A stretch of DNA of 64,000 nucleotides, taken from Fluviicola chungangensis (GTDB lineage Bacteria; Bacteroidota; Bacteroidia; Flavobacteriales_D; Crocinitomicaceae). How positions within the stretch are numbered: the stretch's first letter is position 1; every line of letters begins with the position of its first letter. The stretch spans positions 186,001 through 250,000 of the forward strand of contig NZ_VLPL01000005.1 of the NCBI RefSeq assembly GCF_007558725.1. The letters run 5' to 3'. The notes beneath the pieces were generated by a model. That model had not been told where the DNA came from and searched no databases. It saw only the letters and a program-made list of their open reading frames with translations. Positions 27,086 to 34,989 of this stretch are shown piece after piece. The position numbers and the translations under genes were made by a program.

Positions 27086-27859
27086 TCATTCCATCATCTC
27101 ATACAACTCCCTACCCCACTCATCCACACTTCGGTGATTGTACTTCTCACTCCACAGCAATTCGCTGAACTCATCTTTCAACTGACGAATGGCTTCGGGA
27201 TCAGTGATACGGATACGGGTTTCGTGATTCAGTAAACAGCCGGAGCGCGTAAAGTTGACGGAACCCAGGTAGGCGATCCGGTCATCAATGATGTAGAGTT
27301 TACTGTGCAGATTAAAGGCTTTTGACCGATCGGGTTTCCGGGAATAAACCGAATAAAAGATCTTGAACGGAAAAAGCGGGTGATAGGAAAAATACCAAAA
27401 ACGGATTTTTTCCGCATACTTCCAAATCCCATGTCCCAGGAATGCCATTCCGGCAAATACCGCAAACCCGATATAGTCTGAAGGCTTTACTTCCTCTGCA
27501 AACAGATCGGGAAGGTTGGTAAGTGCAATCATCCCGAAGAGGAACATCAGTACGATCCCGGTCCAATGAAAGAACTGCTTCCTGCTTTTCAACTGTTCGT
27601 CTACATGTTTGTGCTGACGAATAATGCGGTAACTGTTCTTTTTTTCGTTTTTGTGATCTTCGATCGTGTCTGAGGTAACCAATTCAATATGAACACCAAG
27701 CGCGAACCGGTCCAGGAGGACATCAACCAATCCGGCGGATAAATAAGGCGACATAACACGGATGGATCTCCGAGCTTTCATCATATCGTCCAGGATCATT
27801 TTCCCGGCTCCCTTTCCAATATAAATATCTCCTGTAATGGTATTGATCTCTTTACTCAT
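27086..27859 (-). CDS. Membrane-linked protein with one phospholipase D-like HKD motif
   Basis: The 257-aa product has an N-terminal PLD-like subdomain (MILDDMMKARRSIRVMSPYL, typical first strand and helix of PLD folds), a pair of membrane spans near residues 97-135 (HWTGIVLMFLFGMIALTNL and YIGFAVFAGMAFLGHGIW) and then the catalytic HxKxxxxD motif as LHSKLYIIDDRIAYLGSVNFT. Only one HKD motif is present, so activity would need a dimer, as in the single-motif Nuc-type enzymes. The substrate (phospholipid, cardiolipin or DNA) is not determinable. The insertion of membrane helices between the halves is unusual. Confidence 0.7.
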   Translation of the reverse strand: MSKEINTITGDIYIGKGAGKMILDDMMKARRSIRVMSPYLSAGLVDVLLDRFALGVHIELVTSDTIEDHKNEKKNSYRIIRQHKHVDEQLKSRKQFFHWTGIVLMFLFGMIALTNLPDLFAEEVKPSDYIGFAVFAGMAFLGHGIWKYAEKIRFWYFSYHPLFPFKIFYSVYSRKPDRSKAFNLHSKLYIIDDRIAYLGSVNFTRSGCLLNHETRIRITDPEAIRQLKDEFSELLWSEKYNHRSVDEWGRELYEMME

Positions 27860-28021
27860 GTCACTTTATTTTTTTGATTCGGATGAAAGCTTTAACGAAT
27901 AAGAAAAAAGACAAAAAACGATACATCTCTCAAGCTGATTTTTCCTAAAAACTTTAACAAACTTTTTTTGTAAAGAAAAAGTGCATTTAGTAACTTTTCG
28001 CTTCATGGTAATTTATAAGTT

Positions 28022-28549
28022 ATGTATCGATCCGCAAAATATCGAAACACACTTAACTTAATACCTCTATTACTATTAGGAATTTTAATACTTTTCGTAA
28101 ACTACCAAATCATCCTCTGGGGGGTCAGGAAAGACTATTTAAGCGTGATTTATTTTGTCTGGGTGTTGATCGGTTTCCTGATCTTCATTTTCTATCTGGA
28201 GCTCATTTACTACGTGTATTCCGTTATGGAAATCACACCGAATGAGATCATTTTCACCAAACCGTGGAGACGTTTCGGCATGTTCCGCAAACGGCCAAGT
28301 AAGTGGGTGATCCCGCACTCGGAATGGACGGAACTTCACACTTTCAATTTCAAGTCGAATTCCACGCTCTACTTCAGGAAACAACAAGATTCTGTTTTCT
28401 ACGCCACGATCGAGGGAGGAAGGACTTTTGCACGAAAAATCAAAAAGCATTTCCGGGAGAAATTGATTTACTCCTCTTCCAACCAGTTTCCACGCAACCT
28501 ACGCAACCAAATGTTGGACGAACCATCGGAACGTGTCATGCGGTATTGA
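28022..28549 (+). CDS. Hypothetical membrane protein with PH-like C-terminal domain
   Basis: The 175-aa product has two membrane spans near residues 12-30 and 40-65 (LIPLLLLGILILFVNYQI and IYFVWVLIGFLIFIFYLEL), then a soluble domain (MEITPNEIIFTKPWRRFGMF, LHTFNFKSNSTLYFRKQQD) resembling the PH-like domains of YcxB proteins. The basic tail (RTFARKIKKHFREKL) is amphipathic. It is divergent from the PLD-like gene and similar in plan to the YcxB-like gene at 26533, so the three may form a small envelope group. Confidence 0.45.
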   Translation: MYRSAKYRNTLNLIPLLLLGILILFVNYQIILWGVRKDYLSVIYFVWVLIGFLIFIFYLELIYYVYSVMEITPNEIIFTKPWRRFGMFRKRPSKWVIPHSEWTELHTFNFKSNSTLYFRKQQDSVFYATIEGGRTFARKIKKHFREKLIYSSSNQFPRNLRNQMLDEPSERVMRY

Positions 28550-28738
28550 AGAATAATCCCGCTCCGTTTCCGGCAGGATGTGGATCGGGATTATTTCATT
28601 TGTGTCACGTCAAGTGGCCCGCATAAATATACGAATCCTCTAACAACGGGAATCGCTCCAAAAACATCCTTCAAATACCCCATCCTGCTCCTTCCCAAGG
28701 ATCATTTTGATTTTTGAATTCCCCTTTTGAATTTTCTG

Positions 28739-28746
28739 TATCTTCG
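28739..28746 (+). promoter_or_regulatory. -7 box of the 3-hydroxyacyl-CoA dehydrogenase gene
   Basis: TATCTTCG followed by CACACG matches the TAnnTTYG box; a TTG lies about 23 bases upstream. The box is inside an apparent longer frame, which argues that the true start is the later ATG at 28772. Confidence 0.6.
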
Positions 28747-28771
28747 CACACGAAAAATAAGAACTCACTTC

Positions 28772-29665
28772 ATGAAAAAGGTAGCAGTAATTGGTGCAGG
28801 AACAATGGGAAACGGAATTGCCCACACCTTCGCACAATTTGGATATAAGGTATCCTTGATCGATGTCTCGCAAGCTTCATTGGATAAAGGATTGGCAACA
28901 ATCACGAAGAACCTGGACCGCCAGGTTGCAAAAGAAGCAATCACAGAAGCCGATAAAGCGGCAACTTTGGCAAACATTACCACGTTCACTTCCATGGAAG
29001 AAGGAGTGAAAGGTGTGGAATTGGTCGTTGAAGCGGCTACAGAAAACGTAGACCTGAAACTGAATATCTTCAAACAATTGGATGCCCTGACTCCAGAAAA
29101 CGTTATTTTAGCATCAAACACTTCTTCGATTTCCATTACCAAAATTGCTTCTGTAACGAATCGTCCTGAAAAAGTAATCGGGATGCACTTCATGAACCCG
29201 GTTCCGGTCATGAAACTGGTGGAGATCATCCGCGGATATTCTACCACGGATGAGGTGACCAACCTGATCATGGAAACTTCCAAAAAACTGAATAAAGTTC
29301 CGGTAGAAGTAAATGATTACCCGGGATTCGTAGCGAACCGCATTTTGATGCCGATGATCAATGAGGCCATTTATACTTTGTTTGAAGGAGTTGCCGGAGT
29401 GGAAGAAATCGACACGGTCATGAAATTGGGAATGGCTCACCCGATGGGACCATTGCAATTGGCGGACTTCATCGGTTTGGATGTATGTTTAGCGATCCTG
29501 GAAGTGTTGCACGATGGTTTCGGGAATCCGAAATACGCCCCATGCCCATTATTGGTAAACATGGTGACTGCCGGTAAAAAAGGAGTGAAAACCGGTGAAG
29601 GATTCTATTCCTGGAACCACGGAACAAAAGATTTGATCGTAGCTCCGAACTTTGCAAAAAAATAA
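28772..29665 (+). CDS. hbd: 3-hydroxybutyryl-CoA dehydrogenase
   Basis: It oxidises 3-hydroxyacyl-CoA (typically 3-hydroxybutyryl-CoA) with NAD(P). The 297-aa product starts with the Rossmann motif KKVAVIGAGTMGNGIAHTFA, then shows VVEAATENVDLKLNIFKQLD, ILASNTSSISITKIAS, the catalytic His region GMHFMNPVPVMKLVEII, the Glu/Asn of the active site in DYPGFVANRILMPMINEA and GMAHPMGPLQLADFIGLD. I use the ATG at 28772 because the promoter box and the Rossmann start agree. It is a single gene ended by a terminator. Confidence 0.95.
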   Translation: MKKVAVIGAGTMGNGIAHTFAQFGYKVSLIDVSQASLDKGLATITKNLDRQVAKEAITEADKAATLANITTFTSMEEGVKGVELVVEAATENVDLKLNIFKQLDALTPENVILASNTSSISITKIASVTNRPEKVIGMHFMNPVPVMKLVEIIRGYSTTDEVTNLIMETSKKLNKVPVEVNDYPGFVANRILMPMINEAIYTLFEGVAGVEEIDTVMKLGMAHPMGPLQLADFIGLDVCLAILEVLHDGFGNPKYAPCPLLVNMVTAGKKGVKTGEGFYSWNHGTKDLIVAPNFAKK

Positions 29666-29688
29666 GACAATCAAAAAAATGATTGATT

Positions 29689-29721
29689 AAGCGGGGTTTC
29701 GAAAGGAATTCCGCTTTTTTC
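29689..29721 (+). terminator. Terminator after hbd
   Basis: AAGCGG and CCGCTTTTTTC pair at the base of a hairpin with extra pairing of TTTC/GAAA inside, ending in six T residues, shortly after the hbd stop codon. Confidence 0.75.
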
Positions 29722-29724
29722 TTG

Positions 29725-29758
29725 TATCGGAACATCGGTATATACCGATGTTCCGATA
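29725..29758. repeat. 34-bp perfect palindrome
   Basis: Starting TATCGGAACATCGGTAT, the sequence is followed directly by its exact inverse. Immediately to the right, TTCCGATA is repeated in tandem (29751-29758 and 29759-29766). It lies between the hbd terminator and the glycosyltransferase gene, so it is not needed for termination. Confidence 0.85.
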
Positions 29759-29835
29759 TTCCGATATTGCTATTTTGGAAAATCGCATAATTCCTCCAAA
29801 CTTTTCCTCTAACTTAGCACGATAAAGAAAAATAC

Positions 29836-31251
29836 GTGAAATCATTCTTTACCCTCCCGGTTTTTAAAGACATCCGCTTCTGGATCCTCCTGTTTTTCCT
29901 GGTCCGTATGTACGGAATTACCAATCCTCCCCTCGAAGTAGCACACAACTGGCGACAAACCACCGGAACCATGGTGACACGTAATTTTTACGAAGGTTCT
30001 GCCAATATCCTGTACCCGCGCGTTGATTTCGCCGGAGAAAAAACCGGGATTACCGGAATGGAATTTCCCCTCCTGAACTACATTGATTATTGGGTTTCTG
30101 AACTATTCGGTTATCAGCATTGGTATGGCCGATTGGTTAATTTAATCGTCAGCAGTATCGGGATTTGGTTCTTTTTTCGAATTCTAAAGCGTTTTTTTAC
30201 TTCAGAAACTGCTTTTAATGCTTCCCTGATCCTACTGGCATCCATTTGGTTTGCCTATAGCCGGAAGATCATGCCCGATACCTTTGCCACTTCCCTGGTC
30301 ATTATCGGGTTTTACTACGCTGCCTGCTATTTTGAAGAACAAAAATACAGGTGGCTGAACCTGTTCCTTTTTGCAGCTTTTACGCTTTTGGGAGTGCTTG
30401 CTAAACTGCCGGCCGGATTCCTGCTCGCATTTTACGCATTTTTCATCCTGGACAGACAGATATCTATCCGACTGAAGATCATTTTTTTCATCCTTAGCGG
30501 AATTATTCTGGCCCCTGCTGCCTGGTGGTATTTCAGTTGGGTTCCTTACCTGGTGGAAAAGTATCAATTCTGGCATTTTTTCATGGGAAAACCCATCAGT
30601 TTAGGTGCAAAGGAACTTGTTGAGAATTTGGGCGACGGATTAAAACATTTCTACGATGCCGCATTGAAGTTTATAGGATTCGGAATGTTCCTGACAGGAT
30701 TATTCCTTGCAATCCGGAAACGGAATAAACTGCTTTTGCGGATCCTGGGACTTGGTTTCGCTGCTTTCCTGGTTGTTGCACTAAAAGCCGGCTTTACCTT
30801 TACACATCACTCTTACTATATCATTCCTTTTGTTCCCATCATGGCTCTGACAGCAGCATACGGAATCACGATTTTCCGTAAAAAAGCAATCCGAATAACA
30901 ATCCTGGCAGTAATCATCCTGGAAGGTACATTAAATCAGCTGCACGACTTCCGCTTAAAAGAACATGAGTTGGCTTTTGTGAAACTGGAATCCGATCTGG
31001 ACCGCTTTTCCAAACGTTCCGACCTGATTGCAGTGAATACCGGAGACAACCCGACAGCCATTTATTTTGCACACCGAAAAGGCTGGGTTGCAAGTAACGG
31101 TGAATTACTGGATGAAACATTCCGGAAAGACATTCAGCGAAAAGGATGCAAGTACATTGTGGTGTTGAAACGCTATCTCGGCGGAGAGCTCTATTTACCT
31201 CTTACAGTGGTAGTAAATACCAAAGACTGGACGGTTTATGCTCTCAAGTAG
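29836..31251 (+). CDS. GT39-like membrane glycosyltransferase
   Basis: The 471-aa product starts at GTG and has about ten membrane helices with the layout of ArnT/PMT-type glycosyltransferases. A first cytoplasm-proximal span (FWILLFFLVRMYG) is followed by the large extracytoplasmic loop with LEVAHNWRQTTGTMVTRNFYE, where the acidic residue sits in a GT-C position, and RVDFAGEKTGITGMEFPLLN. Donors for this class are lipid-linked sugars. The acceptor is unknown. The GH25 lysozyme gene begins 58 bases later on the same strand with its own promoter-like box. Confidence 0.7.
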   Translation: MKSFFTLPVFKDIRFWILLFFLVRMYGITNPPLEVAHNWRQTTGTMVTRNFYEGSANILYPRVDFAGEKTGITGMEFPLLNYIDYWVSELFGYQHWYGRLVNLIVSSIGIWFFFRILKRFFTSETAFNASLILLASIWFAYSRKIMPDTFATSLVIIGFYYAACYFEEQKYRWLNLFLFAAFTLLGVLAKLPAGFLLAFYAFFILDRQISIRLKIIFFILSGIILAPAAWWYFSWVPYLVEKYQFWHFFMGKPISLGAKELVENLGDGLKHFYDAALKFIGFGMFLTGLFLAIRKRNKLLLRILGLGFAAFLVVALKAGFTFTHHSYYIIPFVPIMALTAAYGITIFRKKAIRITILAVIILEGTLNQLHDFRLKEHELAFVKLESDLDRFSKRSDLIAVNTGDNPTAIYFAHRKGWVASNGELLDETFRKDIQRKGCKYIVVLKRYLGGELYLPLTVVVNTKDWTVYALK

Positions 31252-31291
31252 ATTCTTTTCAACAAATGATTGCCGGACGGTTTTTTACTTC

Positions 31292-31299
31292 TAATTTCG
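31292..31299 (+). promoter_or_regulatory. -7 box of the GH25 gene
   Basis: TAATTTCG lies 10 bases before the ATG, matching the TAnnTTCG form. Confidence 0.4.
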
Positions 31300-31309
31300 C
31301 AGGCAAGTC

Positions 31310-32086
31310 ATGGCAAAAAGAAAACAGCCCCGAAAAAAAACGGCTCCCAAACGCAGATCCGCATCCCGTAAAAAAAGTAAAAGCAGATTCATTTTCTGGA
31401 TCGCCATTCCGGCTGGCGTATTGGCATTCTTCTTTTTTTGGTACGAAACGGAAGGAATGGTGCAAACTTCCACCCATTTTCACGAAATTATTCCTCGGGG
31501 ATACAAAGCTGTCGGGCTGGATGTTTCACATCACCAGGGAGAAATCGATTGGGACCTCTTACTGAACGAAAAAGGATTTGATACGATCATCGACTTTGTC
31601 TATTGTAAAGTAACCGAAGGATCGGATCACATGGATACTCAATGGGAACGCAACAGGGAATACCTAAACAAGCATGGAATTTCCAATGGCGCCTATCACT
31701 ATTTCAATCCCAAGTCACCTCCAAGGCCTCAAGCCGCTTACTTTCTTTCTGTGTACAAAATCCGAAGCATTGATTTACCACCAGTAATTGATGTGGAAGA
31801 TGAAGGGTTTTCCGATGAAGATTTGAGAGCGAAAGTCCTGATCTGGTGTGAAGAAGTTAAAAAAGCAACCGGTATCAAACCCATTATCTATACCTCACTG
31901 AATTTCTATGAAACCAAGTTTCGCGGAAAAATGGCCGGATATAACTTTTGGATCGCAGCTTACAGCAGGGAGCCTCAATACATGACTGATCGCGACGTAG
32001 TGCATTGGCAGTTTTCGGAATCAGGAAAATTACCGGGAATCAACGGAACAGTTGATCTCAATGTCAGCAAGTTAGATCTGTATTAA
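31310..32086 (+). CDS. GH25 family lysozyme
   Basis: The 258-aa product has a very basic N-terminus (MAKRKQPRKKTAPKRRSASR) followed by one membrane helix near residues 27-45 (FIFWIAIPAGVLAFFFFWY), then a GH25 muramidase domain: AVGLDVSHHQGEIDWDLL, FVYCKVTEGSDHMDTQW, NGAYHYFNP, the catalytic pair in PPVIDVEDEGFSDE and IYTSLNFYETKF, and FWIAAYSREPQY. It should cleave peptidoglycan while anchored in the inner membrane. Its stop overlaps the stop of the convergent DUF4924 gene by 4 bases. Confidence 0.9.
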   Translation: MAKRKQPRKKTAPKRRSASRKKSKSRFIFWIAIPAGVLAFFFFWYETEGMVQTSTHFHEIIPRGYKAVGLDVSHHQGEIDWDLLLNEKGFDTIIDFVYCKVTEGSDHMDTQWERNREYLNKHGISNGAYHYFNPKSPPRPQAAYFLSVYKIRSIDLPPVIDVEDEGFSDEDLRAKVLIWCEEVKKATGIKPIIYTSLNFYETKFRGKMAGYNFWIAAYSREPQYMTDRDVVHWQFSESGKLPGINGTVDLNVSKLDLY

Positions 32087-32634
32087 TTATTCCAATACTG
32101 TCCCTCTCCTCCCTTCATGAGGTGGTAAGAACGTGTCAGATAAGCCAGTAAAATACGCATTGCATCAAAAGCCTCTTCGGTTTCCTGGCTAATTTCCTTC
32201 TTCTGCAATCGGAGGAGCAACTTCATATAGAGCGCATGAAAACAGACTTCCAGGTGATTCATTCCTTTTAAATTGGAATGCTCGATGAAATCTTCAATAT
32301 AAGGAAGCGCTGTCGAATAAAGTGTTCGGTATTTTTCATCATTTACCACCGTCAGCAATGAATTGTGAAGATAGGACAATTCCACCAATACATCCTGCAG
32401 TTCCAGGCGGTGTCCGGATTCAATGATCCGTTCCGATTTCATATCCCGGATCAATCCGGCATACCAAGCCTTGTAATGCTCCAAATAAGCACGATCAGGA
32501 AGGTTCGGTTCCACCACCTCTTTCATAATACGGTCCAGGTCGAACTGGTATGCACGGATCAAATCTTCGATTTGATACATGTATAAGATATACTCAGCGA
32601 CGTTCTCGTTAAGCTTTTGTTGTGCTATCAGCAT
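32083..32634 (-). CDS. DUF4924 family protein
   Basis: The 183-aa soluble, alpha-helical product begins MLIAQQKLNENVAEYILYMY and continues QIEDLIRAYQFDLDRIMKEV, matching the Bacteroidota-only DUF4924 family; the end is less conserved. No activity is known. It is the last gene of a minus-strand unit with the OmpH-like gene (3 bases between them) and the 81-aa gene, so a role linked to envelope protein handling is only suggested. Confidence 0.75.
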   Translation of the reverse strand: MLIAQQKLNENVAEYILYMYQIEDLIRAYQFDLDRIMKEVVEPNLPDRAYLEHYKAWYAGLIRDMKSERIIESGHRLELQDVLVELSYLHNSLLTVVNDEKYRTLYSTALPYIEDFIEHSNLKGMNHLEVCFHALYMKLLLRLQKKEISQETEEAFDAMRILLAYLTRSYHLMKGGEGQYWNN

Positions 32635-32637
32635 AGA

Positions 32638-33249
32638 TTATTTCCCCAGGTCTCTGTCCATGATTTCTTGTTCGTGGTTCAGGAAATCAATAAATGATTG
32701 AGTGACATTCATTTGATCATTGATGAAATTGATTTGTCCTCCTTGTCCATGGATCAAAAGGATATCAATTCCATATTTTTCACAATATTTTTTTCCCGCA
32801 ACTTCGATTTTCTTTCCTAAAACTGTCAGGGCCTCATTGGTTTCCTTTTCCAATTGAGCTCCTTTTGTTTGCTGTTGGTTCATGAGTTGCTCCCGCATAC
32901 GCATGATCTCATTCTCCAGGGTCTGCATTTCAGCACCGGTCAAGGTACCTTCCCGCATGTATTTTTCGTAATTCTGAGCTTTTTGCTCCAGTGCCCGCTG
33001 CTTTGCCATCATTTCATTCTGGAAAGCTTCTCCCTTCTTCGTTATCCGGGAATCTTCATTTTTATAATAGGTGAATCCGGATTTTAAACTATCCGAATAA
33101 TAGAACGCTATTTTCAATCCATTGGAATGAACTACCGGAACTTCAGGTGCTTTTTCCTCCTTTGTTTTGGGCTCTTCTTTCTTATCTGAACAGGAAAAAG
33201 TCGTTAATCCAAGAACCAAACCGGTTGCAATAATGTGTCCTAATTTCAT
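32638..33249 (-). CDS. OmpH/Skp-like periplasmic chaperone lipoprotein
   Basis: The 203-aa product has a lipoprotein signal with lipobox TTFSC at residues 16-20, a charged linker (KKEEPKTKEEKAPEVP), a beta strand LKIAFYYSDSL, and a long coiled-coil part (about 85-150, for example QNEMMAKQRALEQKAQNYEK) followed by GIDILLIHGQGGQINFINDQ. This is the OmpH/Skp fold that holds unfolded outer-membrane proteins. Being a lipoprotein is a variant common in this phylum. Its start overlaps the end of the 81-aa gene by 4 bases. Confidence 0.8.
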   Translation of the reverse strand: MKLGHIIATGLVLGLTTFSCSDKKEEPKTKEEKAPEVPVVHSNGLKIAFYYSDSLKSGFTYYKNEDSRITKKGEAFQNEMMAKQRALEQKAQNYEKYMREGTLTGAEMQTLENEIMRMREQLMNQQQTKGAQLEKETNEALTVLGKKIEVAGKKYCEKYGIDILLIHGQGGQINFINDQMNVTQSFIDFLNHEQEIMDRDLGK

Positions 33250-33491
33250 ATTTCTTTGTTTTTAAATGCTTCTTCCCAATCTGCTCTCATAGAAAGAAAC
33301 CGTTCAAGCGAGTTACGTAATAATTGATCTGTTACCATGCGCTTCAGCTCTTCCAGGCCATTGACATCCGACTCGGCGATTTTAAATGTTTGTTCGAATT
33401 GTCCCAATTCAATTTTAACCAAATACTTCGCATTGTACAAGAATATCTGGATCTTGTAGCGGGCATGTGGAATGTCTGCTATTACACGCAT
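33246..33491 (-). CDS. Conserved small protein (81 aa)
   Basis: The product begins MRVIADIPHARYKIQIFLYN and contains YLVKIELGQFEQTFKI and VNGLEELKRMVTDQLLRNSL. It is cytoplasmic with a mixed alpha/beta pattern. I do not know a named family, but its translational overlap with the OmpH-like gene and the even composition support a real gene. Confidence 0.7.
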   Translation of the reverse strand: MRVIADIPHARYKIQIFLYNAKYLVKIELGQFEQTFKIAESDVNGLEELKRMVTDQLLRNSLERFLSMRADWEEAFKNKEI

Positions 33492-33572
33492 AATGCAACA
33501 AAAATAATGAAATTGGAAAAAGAGGGGCTCTTTCCGCTTTGATAAATGAAAAATAAATGACTGAAAAGGAGC

Positions 33573-33971
33573 TTATGCTACTACTAAATCGTTATCCGTA
33601 TACTCCCGGAAATCAAATGGAACATGAACCATAAATGCATAGTCCTGGCCCACTTCGTACATATCTTCATCAGATTGTCTGTAGTACCATTCCACTTTCG
33701 CTTTCTTCCCTGAATCGACCAGTTCATTCAATTTGTAAAGCAAGAATAAAATACGCTTGGAGGAAGTAATGTTGAAATACTCCAAATCAATTCTTACCAG
33801 CGTTTCATCATGGGGATTCGCCATGTAGTTATCAAACCATGTTAAAACAACACCCCAAAAAGCTTCGGGATCATCCGGAATTGAACGTCCTCTAATTTCC
33901 ATGATTCCTGACTCAGGATTCAAATTCACCAAGGGGGTTTGAGCAGTTGCCTGAATTAATAATGTATCCAT
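33573..33971 (-). CDS. SiaC-family (DUF1987) regulatory phosphoprotein
   Basis: The 132-aa product matches DUF1987: TPLVNLNPESGIMEIRGRSI, FDNYMANPHDETLVRIDLEY and FNITSSKRILFLLYKLNEL. In Pseudomonas aeruginosa the relative SiaC is phosphorylated on a Thr and controls a diguanylate cyclase. The region FNITSSKR has Ser/Thr in the equivalent strand-helix junction, so phosphorylation is plausible. No SiaA/SiaB-type partner is next to it. Confidence 0.85.
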   Translation of the reverse strand: MDTLLIQATAQTPLVNLNPESGIMEIRGRSIPDDPEAFWGVVLTWFDNYMANPHDETLVRIDLEYFNITSSKRILFLLYKLNELVDSGKKAKVEWYYRQSDEDMYEVGQDYAFMVHVPFDFREYTDNDLVVA

Positions 33972-34092
33972 TTCTCACTTTCGCTCCTGCAAGTTGTGAA
34001 TTATTTTTTAAACCACAAGGTACTTTTCTACGAAAGATTTAATATTTTCGACTAAACACCTCTGTATCAATCTTCAAAACCAATCCGGCACC

Positions 34093-34902
34093 TCATCCTT
34101 CATTCATCCGGTGATAATCCACCAAATCCTTTACAGGACTGGCAATCCCTTTTTTTACCCGGATAGAATGTGCTTCAAATACACGCGTAAAAACGGATGC
34201 TTGTTCAAATCCATATGTACCGATGAATGAAATTTCATTTAATCCCGAAACCGGAAGGCAATACAACTCCACAAACAATTCCGCATTCCTTTCGTGCAGA
34301 AAACCGAAATCCATTTTTGCCGTTTCCGCCCCCAAACCCGAAATCCACTTTTGTGCATCCGGATCTGCCAATTTGGAAAGAATATGCGCACGCGATTGAA
34401 ATAATTTCGTCCACTCCGCTTCCCATTCTTCTGTCCGAAGCAACTCCTGCACCACCAGTTTACCGAAATAGAACCCGCTCCCCTCATCACCTATCAGCGA
34501 ACCATATCCTCCTATTCTTCTGGTAATGTGTATTCCGTCGTATTGGACCAGGATCGAACCCGTACCTAAAATTGCAACCCATCCTGGTTGGTTTCCATAC
34601 AAAGCTCTGCAAGCAGCCAGGGTATCCGGGTAAACATATACTTCCGAAAATCCCACTTGCAGTAAAAGTGCTTCCATCTGTTTTTGGATCACATCACCGG
34701 AACATCCTGCACCATAGAAATACAATGGTACGCACATCTTGCCGAATTTCGATTTCAAAGCGGATAACGAAAAAGAGATTGATAGGGCGTATTTCGGATG
34801 CAGGCTTTCTGTCTGAATAAACACAACTTCCTGGTTATTCAGCACAATTGCCCAGCTTGTGGAAGAACCTCCCGAATCAGCAATGATGTATTTGACATCC
34901 AT
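34093..34902 (-). CDS. N-acetylglucosamine kinase-like (BadF/BadG ASKHA) protein
   Basis: The 269-aa product is an actin-fold ATPase of the BadF/BadG/NAGK group: phosphate-1 loop YIIADSGGSSTSWAIVL, the connecting stretch YFYGAGCSGDVIQ, phosphate-2 loop GWVAILGTGSILVQYDG, RIGGYGSLIGDEGSGFYFGK and the late FIGTYGFEQASVF. The likely reaction is ATP-dependent phosphorylation of N-acetylglucosamine or a related amino sugar from wall recycling. It is a single gene, divergent from the metal-uptake-like operon. Confidence 0.85.
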   Translation of the reverse strand: MDVKYIIADSGGSSTSWAIVLNNQEVVFIQTESLHPKYALSISFSLSALKSKFGKMCVPLYFYGAGCSGDVIQKQMEALLLQVGFSEVYVYPDTLAACRALYGNQPGWVAILGTGSILVQYDGIHITRRIGGYGSLIGDEGSGFYFGKLVVQELLRTEEWEAEWTKLFQSRAHILSKLADPDAQKWISGLGAETAKMDFGFLHERNAELFVELYCLPVSGLNEISFIGTYGFEQASVFTRVFEAHSIRVKKGIASPVKDLVDYHRMNEG

Positions 34903-34951
34903 AAATCAAAAATACCTTTTTTAAGGTATTGTTGTTCGGATACCTCAAAAC

Positions 34952-34959
34952 TAACTTTG
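34952..34959 (+). promoter_or_regulatory. -7 box of the DUF4856-imelysin-HTTM operon
   Basis: TAACTTTG followed by CAATC is an exact TAnnTTTG match 30 bases before the first ATG, with TTG at about 34930 at the usual -33 distance. It is the only clear promoter seen for the five-gene operon. Confidence 0.6.
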
Positions 34960-34989
34960 CAATCAAATTTTAAATTCAGATTCATATTC

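Noticed and set aside
28765-29283. Minus-strand frame of 172 codons
   Set aside because: Antisense to hbd with no start signal and no motif; the coding strand is certain from the Rossmann motif.
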